Assembly (NCBI RefSeq): GCF_003073045.1
Contig: NC_037590.1
Coordinates: forward strand, 42,882,296 to 42,946,295
Source: Pomacea canaliculata
Taxonomy: Eukaryota > Mollusca > Gastropoda > Architaenioglossa > Ampullariidae
Reading direction: 5' to 3'
Length of the DNA: 64,000 nucleotides
Program-made: the position numbers and the translations under genes
The notes under the pieces: generated by a model
What the model saw: only the letters and a program-made list of their open reading frames with translations
The model's database searches: none
Told to the model about the DNA's origin: nothing
In this document: piece after piece, positions 22,501 through 36,200 of the stretch
How the letters are laid out: every line of letters begins with the position of its first letter
Position numbering within the stretch: position 1 is the first letter of the stretch

Positions 22501-24299
22501 ACAGGCTATGAGTAGGCGGACAACTTTTTTGTGTCAATAAATGTTTTTGTTGGTGATTGTCCCTGTTTTTGCGGGAAGAAATGTCTCTGGACATGTTTCT
22601 CTCTGTTACATGCTGATGCTTGTAATCTGTTTTGCTAACATTGTGGTTTTGATCATGTTATTTTTACTGCAATAGTAACTGTTTTCTTTCACATTTGCTT
22701 CAGTTGATAGACTTTTGTGGTGATTGTTGTTTCTCCTATTATTGTTTCCGTTCATTGCATTTTTAATTATTGCTGTTTATAATTGCTTTGCGATGTTCTC
22801 TCTTTCATGGGTGCTTCTGTGTCCTGTCGTTAAACGACCATTGTTTGTTTGTTTCTTTTATTTTAGTCATATTTTTTCTGATGTCTGAGGTCATGACAGT
22901 ACACATGACATCAGTAAGCAGGAGGATGCACTATAGGGTGTGCGTGTTTATCAGACAACATCCGTGTTTATCAGACTGGAGGCGCAGGACAGACCTCCTG
23001 TGGACATCGGGTACTTTCAAGATTCGTGTCAACAGTCGCAGATGTTCTGCCAGAATCAGAAACCAGTAAAGAAGTGAAACAGTTCACATCAGATGTAGTC
23101 GTAGTGTAGTTGTGATGTCGTCTGTCGGGAAATTCCATGTGTAGATGACTGTGTCTCGGACATCGCGTGTACACGTGACATAAAGTCTCCTCTTATCTCT
23201 GAGTTCTTTGCCGAGCTTTTAACATGATTCAAGACTTTAATTAAACATAAAAACTACAAGCCTGCCTAGTTTTTCCTTCAGTTTTATTTCACTCGGCTCC
23301 AGGCCCTAAGGGAACTGTAGCCTGCGGACCTCGTGCTCCCAGAACATTCTGGATGCAGCATCTTTGTCTCTATTATCCGTTGTCATCGTCAGTTCTTGGT
23401 GTGGAGCTGGATTGTAAAAACTCGGGTTCTGACCGTTAGCTTCATTGTCGTGGAAACAAAGTTTCTCCATGTATCATAGGCTCAGAAATACAATGTCACA
23501 CTCTAGCATCACACATTGAGATAATCACATCACTCGTGACATTTTCAGTCATGTAGAATTGCTTTAGTATATCATTTTCAGAACTTGTCAGTACATCAGA
23601 CGATCACCACACATCAAGGTGATCACTGTTTCGTGAATGTTCTCGATGTCATCTACCAGTAGGTCAGACAGGCAATAGTTGGATAATACAGACTGTATTC
23701 CTTGGGGCTTGGGCTTGACACAGTGAGCCAGTCACATTAATAGAGCGAGCGAACGGCATTGAGAGAGAAAGAGAATCCAACCTCTAGCAAATCAAATCAT
23801 TTATTTCTGGTGTCGAGACTGAAAACTGAGAGCAAGTAACGGAAACAGTTTTTTCTTTACTGAAAAAGCCAGGAGATGGAAAATGCAGGAAAGTTGTAAA
23901 GGCTTCAGGCAACACGTGCATTCATCTCATTTTGTCAAACACGCATGTCACAGGTAGACATGTCCTCCTATCCCATGTAACGCCTCTCCAATGGAAGTTC
24001 GGCAAGCGGCAAGGGTTGACTGGCGACCATTGGCCAAGAGCAGATGGCAATGTCTGGCAATGAAAGAACCTCATTGCTCACCACGTGACACCCACTGCAG
24101 GCCGGCCTGACAGCCAGCCGAGAGAAAGATGTCTGCTTGTCTGTACTTTGACAGACGTTCGCGAATGTTCTCCGGTGTTGGATCTGTTTCCCTGTCTGAA
24201 CGTCTCCATCACGTGTCTGTGGCTCTGGCAGCTCCATTTAAACCGAGCGACGTCTTCCTTCCTCGCCGAGGTGTCTGGAACCTACTGAGCAGTCAGTCA

Positions 24300-24545
24300 G
24301 TCGAGCGTGTGTGAGGGCGTGTTACGTTGTGAGTAATGCATTACCGTGTGTGACGGTGTGTTAGTGTGAGTAATGCATTGCCGTTTGTGACATTGCATTA
24401 CGTTGTAATACATTACCATGTGCGAGGACGTGTTACATTGTAATAGGGCGTGTTAGCATTACCCACGTGTGATGGCGTGTTACGTGTGAGTAATGCATTA
24501 CCACGTGTGATGGTGTGTTACGTTGTAATATATTACGTACGTAGA
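24300..24545. repeat. Degenerate minisatellite with TAATGCATTACC palindromes
   Basis: An irregular array mixing GTGTTACGTTGTAAT and GAGTAATGCATTACC segments. The AATGCATT core is self-complementary and recurs several times, so the array can form many small hairpins. Confidence 0.75.
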
Positions 24546-26224
24546 CACCTGTAGATGAAGATGTCTTTGACATGCAGAATGTAAAAAAAACTGTATTGGG
24601 AAATAGTTTTACATATTGCTAATAAAACTGTTTAATTCTTAAAAATCAAATGATTAATTATAGTTGACAATTAATTTTTATAAGCCTCAGAATACGGAAT
24701 TAGAAGGATCACGTAGCTGTGATTGTTACGTTCCTCTCGGTTCACACTTTGTCTCATTCACGTCCTGAGAGCGAAGAAGCAGCTTTTAAAGGTTAACCCA
24801 AGCGCAACATTATTTTCCATTTGGTGGCCTCGCCACCCAGCCCCAGCATGTGAGTGAAAGGCACTCACTCACAGTTCGCTCGCCAGACGCGAGGTATTGA
24901 AAATTGCAAGCATTAGCTGTATTGTGGGCAAAGGTCATCTCATCGCCACCAGCCTCTCACCAGTCCACGGGCTGCCAAAGCATCCCCCCCCATTGCCATG
25001 TGTGACTGTCGCAATGGAGGCGACACCACAAGTTACACATTGCAGTTACCGTGGAGAATGTAGAGAACCAAAGTTCTGGAATCTTGTCTGCCCGTGCACA
25101 GTGGCCATCTAGTCTATGTAACCAGAGTGACCAAGAGTTGTGTCGCCCCATGTTGTCACTATATATATGTCTGATATGTAATTAGAGGATATATTATATA
25201 ATTAGCCAGCATGATCGCCATCCAATCAAAAGCTCTCTTTGTCTGAAGTCGGAGAGTAGCGGAGTAAAGGATGAAGGTGGCAGACTGTGTGCTATCTGTG
25301 GTAGCACCTTGCCTCCGACAGACGAGAGCTCCACAGGGTGGAGTCATGTGGACTAGTTTTTGCCGAGCGATAAAACAGAGCGCGCGGTGTGGGATGGGAA
25401 GGCATCTGCAGTGAGGAGGACACAGAAATGTTTGGTTCCAGGCCCAACGTCAAAATCGATTGGTGATCTCCTCCTTTCCACCCCCTCTGACTCCCCCTAC
25501 AATCATGGTCAGGTCTGGGAAGACACTTTGTGGAGCAAAGTACACTACCTTAGCGCCAGAGGGCGCAAACCAGTCTGAGATCTGATTGGCTAGCCACAGG
25601 CAGACATGTTTGGTGTTGTCCCTCAATCTGAAGTCAGCAACATACTGTGTCCACCCCTTTCACGTTCTACCTCATTCCATCTCGGCGTTGTCTTTTCCCT
25701 TAGTGCCACCCTGGAAAGGCAGTGCAGTCACGTGGCCAAAACAAACAACTAACCCTGAGCTGATTGACTGTTGAGTCAAACAGGAGTTTAAGCTCAAATG
25801 AGAGAAGAATGCTATAAGAACTTAGAGCGTCGTTAGCGGAGGGATTAACTCTGTGCGCGTATTCGTAATCGTAAGAGTAGTGTATTGCTCCTCGAGGACC
25901 GATACGCTAAGGATACCCTGAAGTCAGGCACCCTGATCCTACCTGGTGGTCACTGCAAACGTCCGTCTCACCTCCTCACAGGAGGGCTATGTTCTCGGTG
26001 CGGTGGGTTTTTTATAGGCGCCGTGTTTTCTCGAGCTCCTGCCAAGGAACCAAACAATCCGTTGGAATGTGTGCTTGTCGGCCATTGGACAATTTGAACG
26101 AATCCGTCATCCAGACACGTCCAGCGCTCGTTGATCCTAAAGCAGTCGTGTTCCGTCACAACATGAGACCACACACGTACGATCCCCTGTCAACAGTTAC
26201 TGGAGCTTGAATGGGATGTGTTTC

Positions 26225-26376
26225 CATACTCAATATACTCACCATACTCACTATACCCACCATACTCATCATACCCAGGTGTACCATACACAATATACTC
26301 ACCATACTCAATATACTCACCATACTCAATATAACCACCATACCCACCATACTCACCTAACCTTGTGGTGCCAGAC
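26225..26376. repeat. 9-bp tandem repeat (ACCATACTC / AATATACTC)
   Basis: About 15 imperfect 9-bp units over 150 bp. Open frames across it on both strands are repeat artefacts. Confidence 0.85.
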
Positions 26377-26655
26377 TTCTCCTTGTTTCACTGACTTCTA
26401 AACTCCTTGTGTGACATAACGCTCAGTTCAGACGAAGCTGTGAGTCAACACCTTGCTCAGCTTTTCGCCGATGAAGACAAGTCCTTGTATGAGCGAAGAA
26501 TTATGAATCTCATTGAAATGTGACAAAGGGTTATCGAACAAAACGGCCAACACATCATTGGTTGATCCTGTCTTGACTTTTCCGACAGTCCAGTGTTTCG
26601 TACTGAGGTCCACCAGGCATCAGTCACTAAGTAGCAGCCACTTGTCGGCTTGTGG

Positions 26656-26742
26656 CAGGACCACAGGATCACAGGACGACAGGATCACAGGACCACAGGA
26701 ACACAGGACGACAGGATCAGAGGACCACAGGACCACAGGACG
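26656..26742. repeat. 9-10 bp tandem repeat (ACCACAGGAT type)
   Basis: About nine units of ACCACAGGAT / GACGACAGGATC with small variations. Confidence 0.85.
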
Positions 26743-27019
26743 GAGACAGTTTTCCAGGACACGGAGTGGGTTCCCACAGGAGTCCCCCCCCAAACTCAGT
26801 TTCTGAGTGAGCAGGCAGCTTCAGGCCCAGAATAACGAGGATGACCCGCTCCATTACCTTCCACATTACTTTAGCGTTTAGTGCCATGTGTAGTCTCGTT
26901 CTTATATATATATAACAATGTGAGTCAGCGACATAAATAGGCGATCTGAAAGTTAGGCAAAAATCCATCCACCCTGTCAGTTGCCCAGCCGCCCAGATGG
27001 CCACACAAAGGTCATATAG

Positions 27020-27345
27020 TGCACACACACACACACACACACACAGACACACACACTTCACTAGGACACCAACACTCAGGTTGTCGTGAAGGATGCTCAA
27101 CATCAACTTTTTCTTCTCCAGAAGCTGAAGTATTTCTCAGTCTCCTACAGACTTTTTCAGCTGTTGTACAAATGCCCACACAGAGTCCTTGTGGTTGATA
27201 AGACTGCAGGACAAGAACTGTTTGGTGTTGTGTACTGTATTTCCCAGATCTTCCCACTACACACACGCACGCACACACATACATAAACACACACACGCAA
27301 ACACAGACATGCACACACACACAAATACACACGCACACAGTGTAC
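27020..27345. repeat. Two CA microsatellite tracts
   Basis: Near-pure CA runs at about 27020-27060 and an interrupted CA/CGCA tract at about 27260-27345, with about 200 bp between. Other CA tracts occur near 37705-37745 and 48238-48263. Confidence 0.85.
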
Positions 27346-28640
27346 CAGATCGCCCCCAACACCACACACAGTGCCAGACCGCCAGACGGCGGAAGCATTC
27401 ACCCTCCCAACCTCAACCTCAACAACACCATCTCCATGTCGGACTGTGCAAGGGTCAGGGCTTTTCATCATGACAACGAGGATCGAGTTTCCTGGGTTCA
27501 CATCTCGTCTCGGGCACTCTGTTTTTTCCGCCTGTGGCACTTGCTGAGTTGCCAGGATATAATTGTAGCCGCTGGCACTGCAGTGAACACAGAATTTACA
27601 TTTTTTTGCATATGGATTTCTCGCTCATCTTTCATCATGTTAGTCGGAAAACATGGTCAGCATCAAGCTCAGGAGGGCGAGACAAAGAGGGTGGTGATGT
27701 GGCGATCATGAGGAGTGTGTGTGTGGGAAGAACTACGGGGGGTGGGGTAGTAAAACTAAAAAAAAGACAGAATGTGGCTGAGACAGACAGGACTTCATGA
27801 ACACTTGTCTGTGGACCGACGGTTGTCGCGACTGACAAGAAGTGTGTGAGCCATCTGGTGAGTGCTACAGTTCCTGTGACTGACTTACTCCTCCCATGCT
27901 CCTGTATAAACCAGTTTTTATGTCAGACACGTAGAACCACCTGACCACTCACCATTCCTTTATCATTGTTCGTGCACACATTCACAGTTATTCAAAATAA
28001 ACATGTTGCCTTTTTCTTCTCGTCGTGTTTGGGTAGAGTCGAGAGACTGAATAATTTTCATAAAAATTCCTTGTTGATAGCTCTCCATTATCGTTGCCAT
28101 CAAGAGGAGGGTGCAGTCCCCCCACAGCAAGGAATCTGACAATCAGTGGAGAAACGAGGTGTTTAAAAATTAATACGATGCAATCGATGAATTCTGCTGC
28201 TGAATCCAATGAGAAAGGCGATAGTTTTTCAAGGACAATAACGATTTGTCTGCACTGACACGTGTGAAATTACACAGTTGGCAACATAAAAATGAATAAT
28301 GATGACATGCGAACTGTCAAACTGCCAGATGACAAGAAGTGAGATGACACCAGAAGCTTGTCCAGGCGATGTCTGTGGTGAAACACACAATCACAGAATG
28401 TCAGACCAGTTTTCTGGAAACTCCAATGCCGGTGAGAGGTGATGAATGCTGGATTCCAAGTTAAACAAGTTAAACAATGGATGGATGTCAACAGCCTTCA
28501 ACTTGGCGATAATTGAGTTTCGGCGGAGGCTGCTGCGGCACAGAGGGGGTCACAGGGTGCACAGGAAGTCGTCGTCATGGCCGCAGGAAGTCGTCTTTGT
28601 GGAAGCAAATCGCGTGTCCATGAATCTGAGGTGGTCCACA

Positions 28641-28830
28641 TACCTGTATATTGTAATATCGTGGTGCTCTACCTACCTGTATATTGTAAATATCGTGGTG
28701 CTCTACCTACCTGTATATTGTAAATATCGTGGTGCTCTACATACCTGTATATTGTACAGATGGTGGTGCTCTACCTACCTGCATATTGTACAGATGGTGG
28801 TGCTCTACATGTAGATTGTACACATTGTGG
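28641..28830. repeat. Minisatellite, 34 bp x 6
   Basis: Units start at about 28641, 28674, 28708, 28742 and 28776, with a degenerate sixth. Each has TACCTGTATATTGTA followed by GGTGGTGCTCTAC or a TATCGTGG variant. Two subtypes (AATATCG and ACAGATGG) occupy opposite halves, indicating stepwise expansion. Confidence 0.9.
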
Positions 28831-29671
28831 TTGTTCAAGCTGATGGTCAGGAGGAGAACATGTGAATAATATATACAGCAGACGACAGGAGTGGAAAGGT
28901 CTTGTGATGACTCCTGAAAATGGCTTTATTGTAGGAAGCTGGCGGTTTTTTTTAAAGGACACTAACATAATTCTAAGAAACTAAATGAATGTGCATATTG
29001 TATACAACCAGTGGCAGACAAGGGGAATCTTTTTTTCTCTCTCTCACACACACAGAGCGAACGCTGTAGGAACTGGAAAGAAAACAGAGAGAAGAGGGTG
29101 GAGAAATACCAGCAAGGGCTAACCTGTTACTGTAGGTATTGTCGAAAGAGGTTTTATGTGTAAGTGCGAAAGGATGTATCGTGTGCACTGTAGGGAGAGA
29201 CAGGCAGCTCCCTCCACACACTGGGGTCAGTGACAGAGAATGAGCGACCTCCCAACCTCTCCAGTCTCAAATCACAAGCTGCTGATTACAAGTTTTCTAC
29301 AGGATGTTGTGCATACATCTACATCTCTACTCTTGTGATGTTAACGGTTGTCTGCTGGAAGCATCCATCTTCCTTTCTGTCTTTTTGTTAACATTTGGCT
29401 CTGTTCCTCTTTATTTCTCTCGTCCTTCCTGCTTGTTTTATTTTGTTCCTGTTTTTTTAATTTTTGCTTTTGCGTTGTTTCATTACCGTGTTTTATTTAT
29501 TTATTTTGTTTAGGTTCCCCCTTCCCCCTGTTTGCTCAATCCGTTTACTGCGAGAAAACAAACCCGTGTTTACGAAGCTTAAAATTCGGTGAATTGTCTG
29601 AAAAGTTTCCCACCGATATCTGCCCCACCCCCTGGTCCCTATTCGCGCCGCCAACACCATCGTGCCATGGG

Positions 29672-29784
29672 GCTGATGTACATCACAGGGTTGATGTACA
29701 GACGTGGGACTGATGTACAGACAAGAAGCTGATGTAAGACCTGAGGTTGATGTACAGACAGGAGGCTGATGTACAGACAGGGGC
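29672..29784. repeat. About 20-bp tandem repeat (CTGATGTACAGACAGGAGG)
   Basis: Six imperfect units built on CTGATGTACAGAC. Confidence 0.85.
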
Positions 29785-32700
29785 TCACTGCACACATCAC
29801 CGACTCACACTTTCATCACCACCCTGTATGCACGAGTGCCAGCGGCGACTACCCAAGGTTCAAACACGCCGATGTGCTGATGGCTTCCTGGCTGCTGTTG
29901 GCGGTGATGGAAATGTCAATATTTCCCTCCCCCTCGTACACACTCCTATTTTCCCCGGCAGCACTGGGTGATAAAAGTTAAATCTTTGATGACCACGACG
30001 AGAAACTTTGCTGGCGTGTTAGCGACTGGGCGAGCGGAGGACATGGAGGGAGGAGTCCTCGGAGCTTAATGCCCGCCTTCCCTCAAAAGTCATGTACTCA
30101 GGTTTGAAAGCTTTGCACCTTCCATTTCCAGCACTTTATTAATGCATTGATGAATGAACCTCTGACGAAAATATTAAAAGGTTGGTTGAGAAATTATTTA
30201 CATGAAGGTTGTACAAACATTCAAATGTTAAAACACAAAGTGTCCAATATGTGACTACATGGCAAGTGGTTCTTGTCAGTCACTCAGGATTGTCACGCGC
30301 CGTCCGTTAATGACCGCCTCACCTCACTCATCTACCCGTGGTGTCGTCACGGGTGGCGAGGTGAAACAAGAGAGATAAGAAGCCGACATGACTATACATT
30401 GTAATCTGTCGTCTGCTGAACACAACAGGGTGTGGGTATCTCGATGAGCCCATCTTTGATGTTTCGGAGCAGTTGTTTGTCCTATTTTGCCCTCCATCCT
30501 TCCAGTGCTAGGATGAGGATGCGCGTGCCGCCAAACGCAGCAGGTAATTGCTTGCGGGAGTGGGGCTGACAAAAAGACAGGAGGAGTAATGGATCCCACA
30601 TTCCATGGATCCTGATAGTCCACAGCAGCATTGCACCGCACTATGACAGGACAGTAGAATAAACTCAGTGGTACACAAAGAGCTACTACGTCACTTCCGC
30701 TACAGGTCCTGATACAGATTTCTCTGAGTACACATGCTGAGAAGTGTTTGTTGCAGGTGAATGAGTGCCAAGTGCTTAGCCTTTCCGGCCAAGGGGTCAG
30801 GGTATATTTAGAGCCTCATCAGGACTTCTAAAGCCCGAACAAGAGGGCCTGGGGCATGAATATTTCAGTCTCGAGAGTCAAGCAGTCGATAATTTCTACA
30901 CGGAGTCGGCATCGATCTCAAGGAGGGAATGGCGGGGCGACTTGTACACACAGGTCAGCTTTGATTAGGCGAGCGGACAAACTCACAACTGCTTCAGTGA
31001 AGACAGGAAGGTGGACGACTCAGGCAAGATCCAGAGGAAGACTAAAATACGCTCTTATTATTGTTTGTACCACCGTCCTAAGCATTACATGCACCTTTTA
31101 TAATGAAAACACAGAAAGATGACTGAGGATGGTAAGAAAAACGAGGGAGATGATAATGCAAACTCTGCTGCAACCAAACCCCGCAAAAGACTCGGGTAGT
31201 TATTTTCCGACATTGATATGTTCTCGAGTGTAGATGAAGAGACAGCGGTTCTTCAACTTTTACAGGCGAGCACAAGGCTGTGGGCCTCTCTGACTGGCCA
31301 CCCTGACTTAATTAACACTATTTTACACGGTGAGAGTGGGCACGATGCTCGGTGACAGACAGTTTACTACCATTATTAGCTGCAAGAGAAAAAAAAAAGG
31401 ATGAATGAATGAATAAATTAATCAATCGATTGACTGATCAGTCTTCCAGCCCGGCAACTCATCCATCCATTACTCTATCCACCCCGACCCACCCAATATT
31501 CACAGCAGCAGTCCGGACATTCACTGTCCGAGGTAAGAGCTCGATTTATTATTGTTGGTAGACTGACAAATGATATGTCAACATTCCACTTCCTGTGCAA
31601 GACGCCAGCGATGGCACCAACCGCTGGACGCCACGTCTTGGAGAAGGTGGGCTCACCGAGTGGGCCACCCGAGGGTGTGGAGGGCCCTCACGTTGTGGTG
31701 CCACGGGGGCAGGGGGATACCCGCCGTCTTTCTCAGTCTTCAGGACGGGGCGCCACTTCTTTCAATCCCAGTAAACTACTTAACGACGACGACAATAATC
31801 CAGCCTCGTTACATCGATCGTCGTGGCTCCAGTCGTCGCTTGGTGTCGGTGCTGCAACGGGACCTGATGACAAGAGGAGGGGCTGGGAGGGAGTTGGTCC
31901 GTTACCTCATTACACTCTAGAGAAACTAGTTTTTGTGGTTGGTGTCTGTACGTTCACACCCGGCAGTAGACGGGAAAACAACAGAAATACAACTTTAGTG
32001 TATTTAACGGGTTACATTTGTGTCTGTATTTAAATATTTAGATTGTTTATTTTGGATATCACTTGATGAAAGTACACACAAGCAAATACACGAGTATACA
32101 GTAGTTAGAATACAGGGAGAACGAATTAATATAAAAAACGAAGTAACAAATGCACTTTATTAAACAGTGCGCCACTCGCACGTGTGTGACAGGAAATCCA
32201 CTTTTTATCATTCAGATATATTTCTCTACATTTCGAATAAGACTGAAAAAAAAAACCTTTTAAAACTTTCCCTGCTGGTGTGAAATGGCCAGAAATAATT
32301 GGTCCTAGAAGCTCTCGGTAATTTTGAGCTACATTTTTTTTTTGAAGGGCTGACTCATGCTCTTGGATAAAAAGCTTTGGTGAAACATTTTTCTTACATG
32401 TTGTACGCCTGCCTGGAGTTTAGCTGAGGTTCATCTTGGGGAGTGGAATCTTCCTCCATCTCTCTCTCTATCTCACTTTCAGCTGTTTACTGTCTGAGCT
32501 TCTTCGCCGCCATTGATTCCCAGCGATCCTTGGAAGGGACATTGGTTCCCTGGGATGGAACTGCAGTTCCTCCACATGTCACTGCCCGAAGTTAGAGGAG
32601 GCTGTCCAGCAGATGATCATGTCGGAGATGGAGAAATAAAACTAAATTGCTGCGGTCAAAAAATATGAAATGTTCTAAAAGTTGCTTAATGGATCCATTT

Positions 32701-32909
32701 AATACCGATTATGGCAAACGTATCACTGACATTTTTTAAGTCCGTTATTCGGTTCTGAAGGATATTTCTTTCCCTCCTGCTTAATAGGCATTAACGAATG
32801 TTAGTTCAATGTATAACATGCAGTATGTACAATGTAGGTATACAGTGAACTCAAGTATGTTAATGCTTTTTAAGAATGAGACTAAGAAATATCCTTTAAT
32901 ATCAAATAA

Positions 32910-33220
32910 TCAAGAGAGAGAGAGAGAATATAAAAACTGCGAGAGTGTAAGAGAGACAGAGCGATACAGAGAAGGAGAAAATGGACTGAAGGAGTGAGAA
33001 AATAAAGAAGGAAGTAGGCAATGAGAGGGTAAAGGAAATAAGATAGCGGAGATAGAAAAGAGCAAATAAAGGATGAGAAAGAGAGAAGGAAGAATAAAAA
33101 AAGAAGGGACTGAGTAAAAAAAAAAAACATAAACAAAAGAAACAGATGGGAACAGAGAACGAGAGAAACAGGACAACACCGTAGCGGAAAGAGAAAGAAG
33201 GAGGTAGTGAGAGGAACCAA
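32910..33220. repeat. Purine-rich tract of about 310 bp
   Basis: The plus strand is overwhelmingly A and G (GAGA, AAAGAAGG and similar) with only scattered pyrimidines. The long open frames on the minus strand here are Ser/Leu/Phe-rich by composition and not genes. Confidence 0.8.
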
Positions 33221-36200
33221 GCAAACCGTTCAACAACAAATAAAAGGTTGCGACACTAGAGGGCGAGCAGGGAGGAATGAGAGGAGAGAGGAAATAGCAG
33301 GGAGGGCAGGGGAAGGGTGGGTGATGTGGGGTGCACGTGTTGTTGCGTGTTTGTCAATGCACTTAACAAGTCCCGTGTCCAGCCTCACTCCAGATGTATC
33401 TCTGCCTCGCGCGCCATGCTTTCAACGGTCAGCTACTCGCATCAGGAGCTCGACTCTTGACTTCATATCAAGATCTGATTCATGCTGTGAGCAAAGTAGA
33501 TGAAATGCACGAGGGTTTTGTATATAAATAATACAAGATGAAATGCACGTGGCTATACATATATATATATATACAAAATCGATGAAATGAAGGTGGGTTT
33601 AATATATATAGAGAGATACAGGACCTGTCTTTTCTATATTTTATTGATAAAAGCACTTTGTCTACAATAAGAGTACGAGAACCTACTATGTCTAGATACA
33701 TGGAAAGAGACAGGGTGGGAGGAGAGAGAAAGGGAATGGGGAACTAAATACTGACAAGTTCAATGTGAGGTCAACAGGCTTTCTATATTGATTCAGTTGG
33801 CGGCGACAGCGAAATCAAGAGGAAAATTAATACAAAAACATTAAATAGTTTAATAAAATATTTTGATATAAAGACGGTTGAACTGAGGGCAATGGCGTCC
33901 TCCAGGATTCTTCACCTTGATTGCCTGTCCTTCAGATTCATCGTCGTGAAAGATAATCACTGCTCGCAGTTTGTCACAACCGAGGAGACAAGCCAACATT
34001 ATCTCCTACAGACAGACGGAGACACAAAACTCGCATTTCTGAGATTGTCCTTATTGAGGAAGAATGTTGGTGTTTTGTTGACAAAATAGTGCATGATTCC
34101 TGAGGTAGAAATAAAACAGCAGCTGACTACATCACAGAACTTGCACGATTGTAAAATAAGGACGGTTTCTGTGATTTTATAGAAGTCAAAATATTTTCTT
34201 TCAGCTGGAAGCGTAAGCATGAAATAAATAACAAAAGACATCAAAATATCTGGACTTCTATATTTGAGAATAAATAATCCAGACATAAAATGTTTGGACT
34301 TTTATATTTGACGGCACCACGAGTAGGGACTGTTATTTTGTCAGTCAGTGACTGTCAGCCATTCATCCCTCGAGCTTTGAGTTTACCTCCAAATGTGGCC
34401 GAGAAGATTTCTCACACTTCTGGGTCTTGCACCTTTGACAAATAAAAGTCGGGAATTTTGAAGTGGCTCATCCTCCCAAGCTTCGACTCTAGGCTCCTTA
34501 ACACAAGGTCATGGTCTCTGTCTGGATATATCCTCTTCACCCTCTTGGTGTTTGATTTGAAGCCTGTTTATTTAGCGGATTTATTGACAACTTTACAAAA
34601 ATAACAAAAATAAAAATCTGTCGGTATTATGAATTTCCATTAGTGGAGGAAAGTGGTGTCGAGAGAAGAAAGTGTTTGGCTGCCGTACATTAGCACTTCA
34701 ACTCCAAGTTTTTGTTTTGATTCTCAGTAAACGCGTGTGAAAGCACGATAAACATGTTTATGTTAGCCTCAACACGAACTTACACTGCGACTAAGGAAAT
34801 CTCTTTGTTTAACCTCGGGCTAAATCATGTTGACCCTGACCTCAGCGCGTGCTTCTGTCCGTTAATGTCTGCTGACCTTTACATCAACACATCGTTACCG
34901 AGCTTCTCTGTAAGCTTTCTCTCTCTATGTATATATGCTATACAATGCAATAACGCCTGTTTACTCTTACCTTAATAGATGTTTACCCTGTTATTAGACG
35001 ATTGGTTCAAAATACACGATTACACAACAACTTCACAGGTTTTCTACAAGTGATCGGGTGTGAGACACTTCACACAGAGCTGCACTCACTGATTGCTTGA
35101 TTACAAATCTTAAGTTCAACGACAGATACTCAGGAAATATTGGGGCTCGTTAGATGTTAGAGGTCTTGGAGATAACTTGGCTTATAATGACAACGACTGG
35201 GAAATACATGTTTATATGGCACAGTGACCCGAGAAACTCTTTATAATTACAGAGACCAGAAAAATTCATAAGGCTTTGAATGTTTTAATGGGAGAAAACC
35301 GTCCAGCACAAATTAATATTTTCAGGTTTATGCCAATTTCTGAGGCGCAAAGGTTTTTACTTCCATCACGAAGAGTTTTGTGTAATTAGGTTGTGGCCCA
35401 AACTCCCCTGTTGCCATTTTTGCCTCCTTCATCCCGGCAATCATGTCCATGGTCCGCCAGGAGGGATGTTGATCGTCAACGCTCGGTCCTCCTGCAGCCG
35501 AGCTTCAGACTCGGGCAACGAGTGGCAGCATGAAGCGGGTGTCAGTCCAGGGTCGGGTATCGAACGCCATCAGCAACAAAGGCCGTAGAAAGTTTTATTA
35601 TTGTGAGGATATTTATGGGCCGCATCATGAATATATTTGTGTTAGTCTCGCAAGCTTCGTTGAGAACAAAATGCCAGGACCAGGAACCGCAATCAAACAT
35701 TGGGACGCTGGTTGTAGATGGAGACTGGCGGCAAGGTCTGGCACTGGCAGGATGGGGAGATCACACCACCCACATGAGTCATCAGAAAGTTTGTAAGGAT
35801 TTAAACACGGTTATACATTTCTGTTCACAAATCGGTTATAAATTACGATGATTGCATGATTGCTGCAAATGTGGTGTGAGTGTATGAGGACAAGGAGACA
35901 CCATTAAGAAACGGGAACAATTAAAGACAGGTATAATAATGAAACAATAAGAGATCACCAAAAGTGCAAAACAAAGTCTCATTGTGGTGTGGACCACCGG
36001 ACTACAAACTGTCGGCGGCCTGTGAACACTGTGTACCCGGTGCCAGATGTCGTCTGTGACATTATTCAGTTGTCCATGGTAAGTGCATTGACCGTATTAT
36101 TGAGTTCCAACATTTTAGACCACTCTGGCACAGACCTTGGGGTACATCGGCTATTAATAGCAGCAAATGGTGGAAGCTCGGTGTGTGTGTGGGGGGAGAC

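Noticed and set aside
31575..32033. 152-codon plus-strand open frame in a GC-rich patch
   Set aside because: No domain or splice context recognised; the GC-rich patch may be part of an unidentified repeat.
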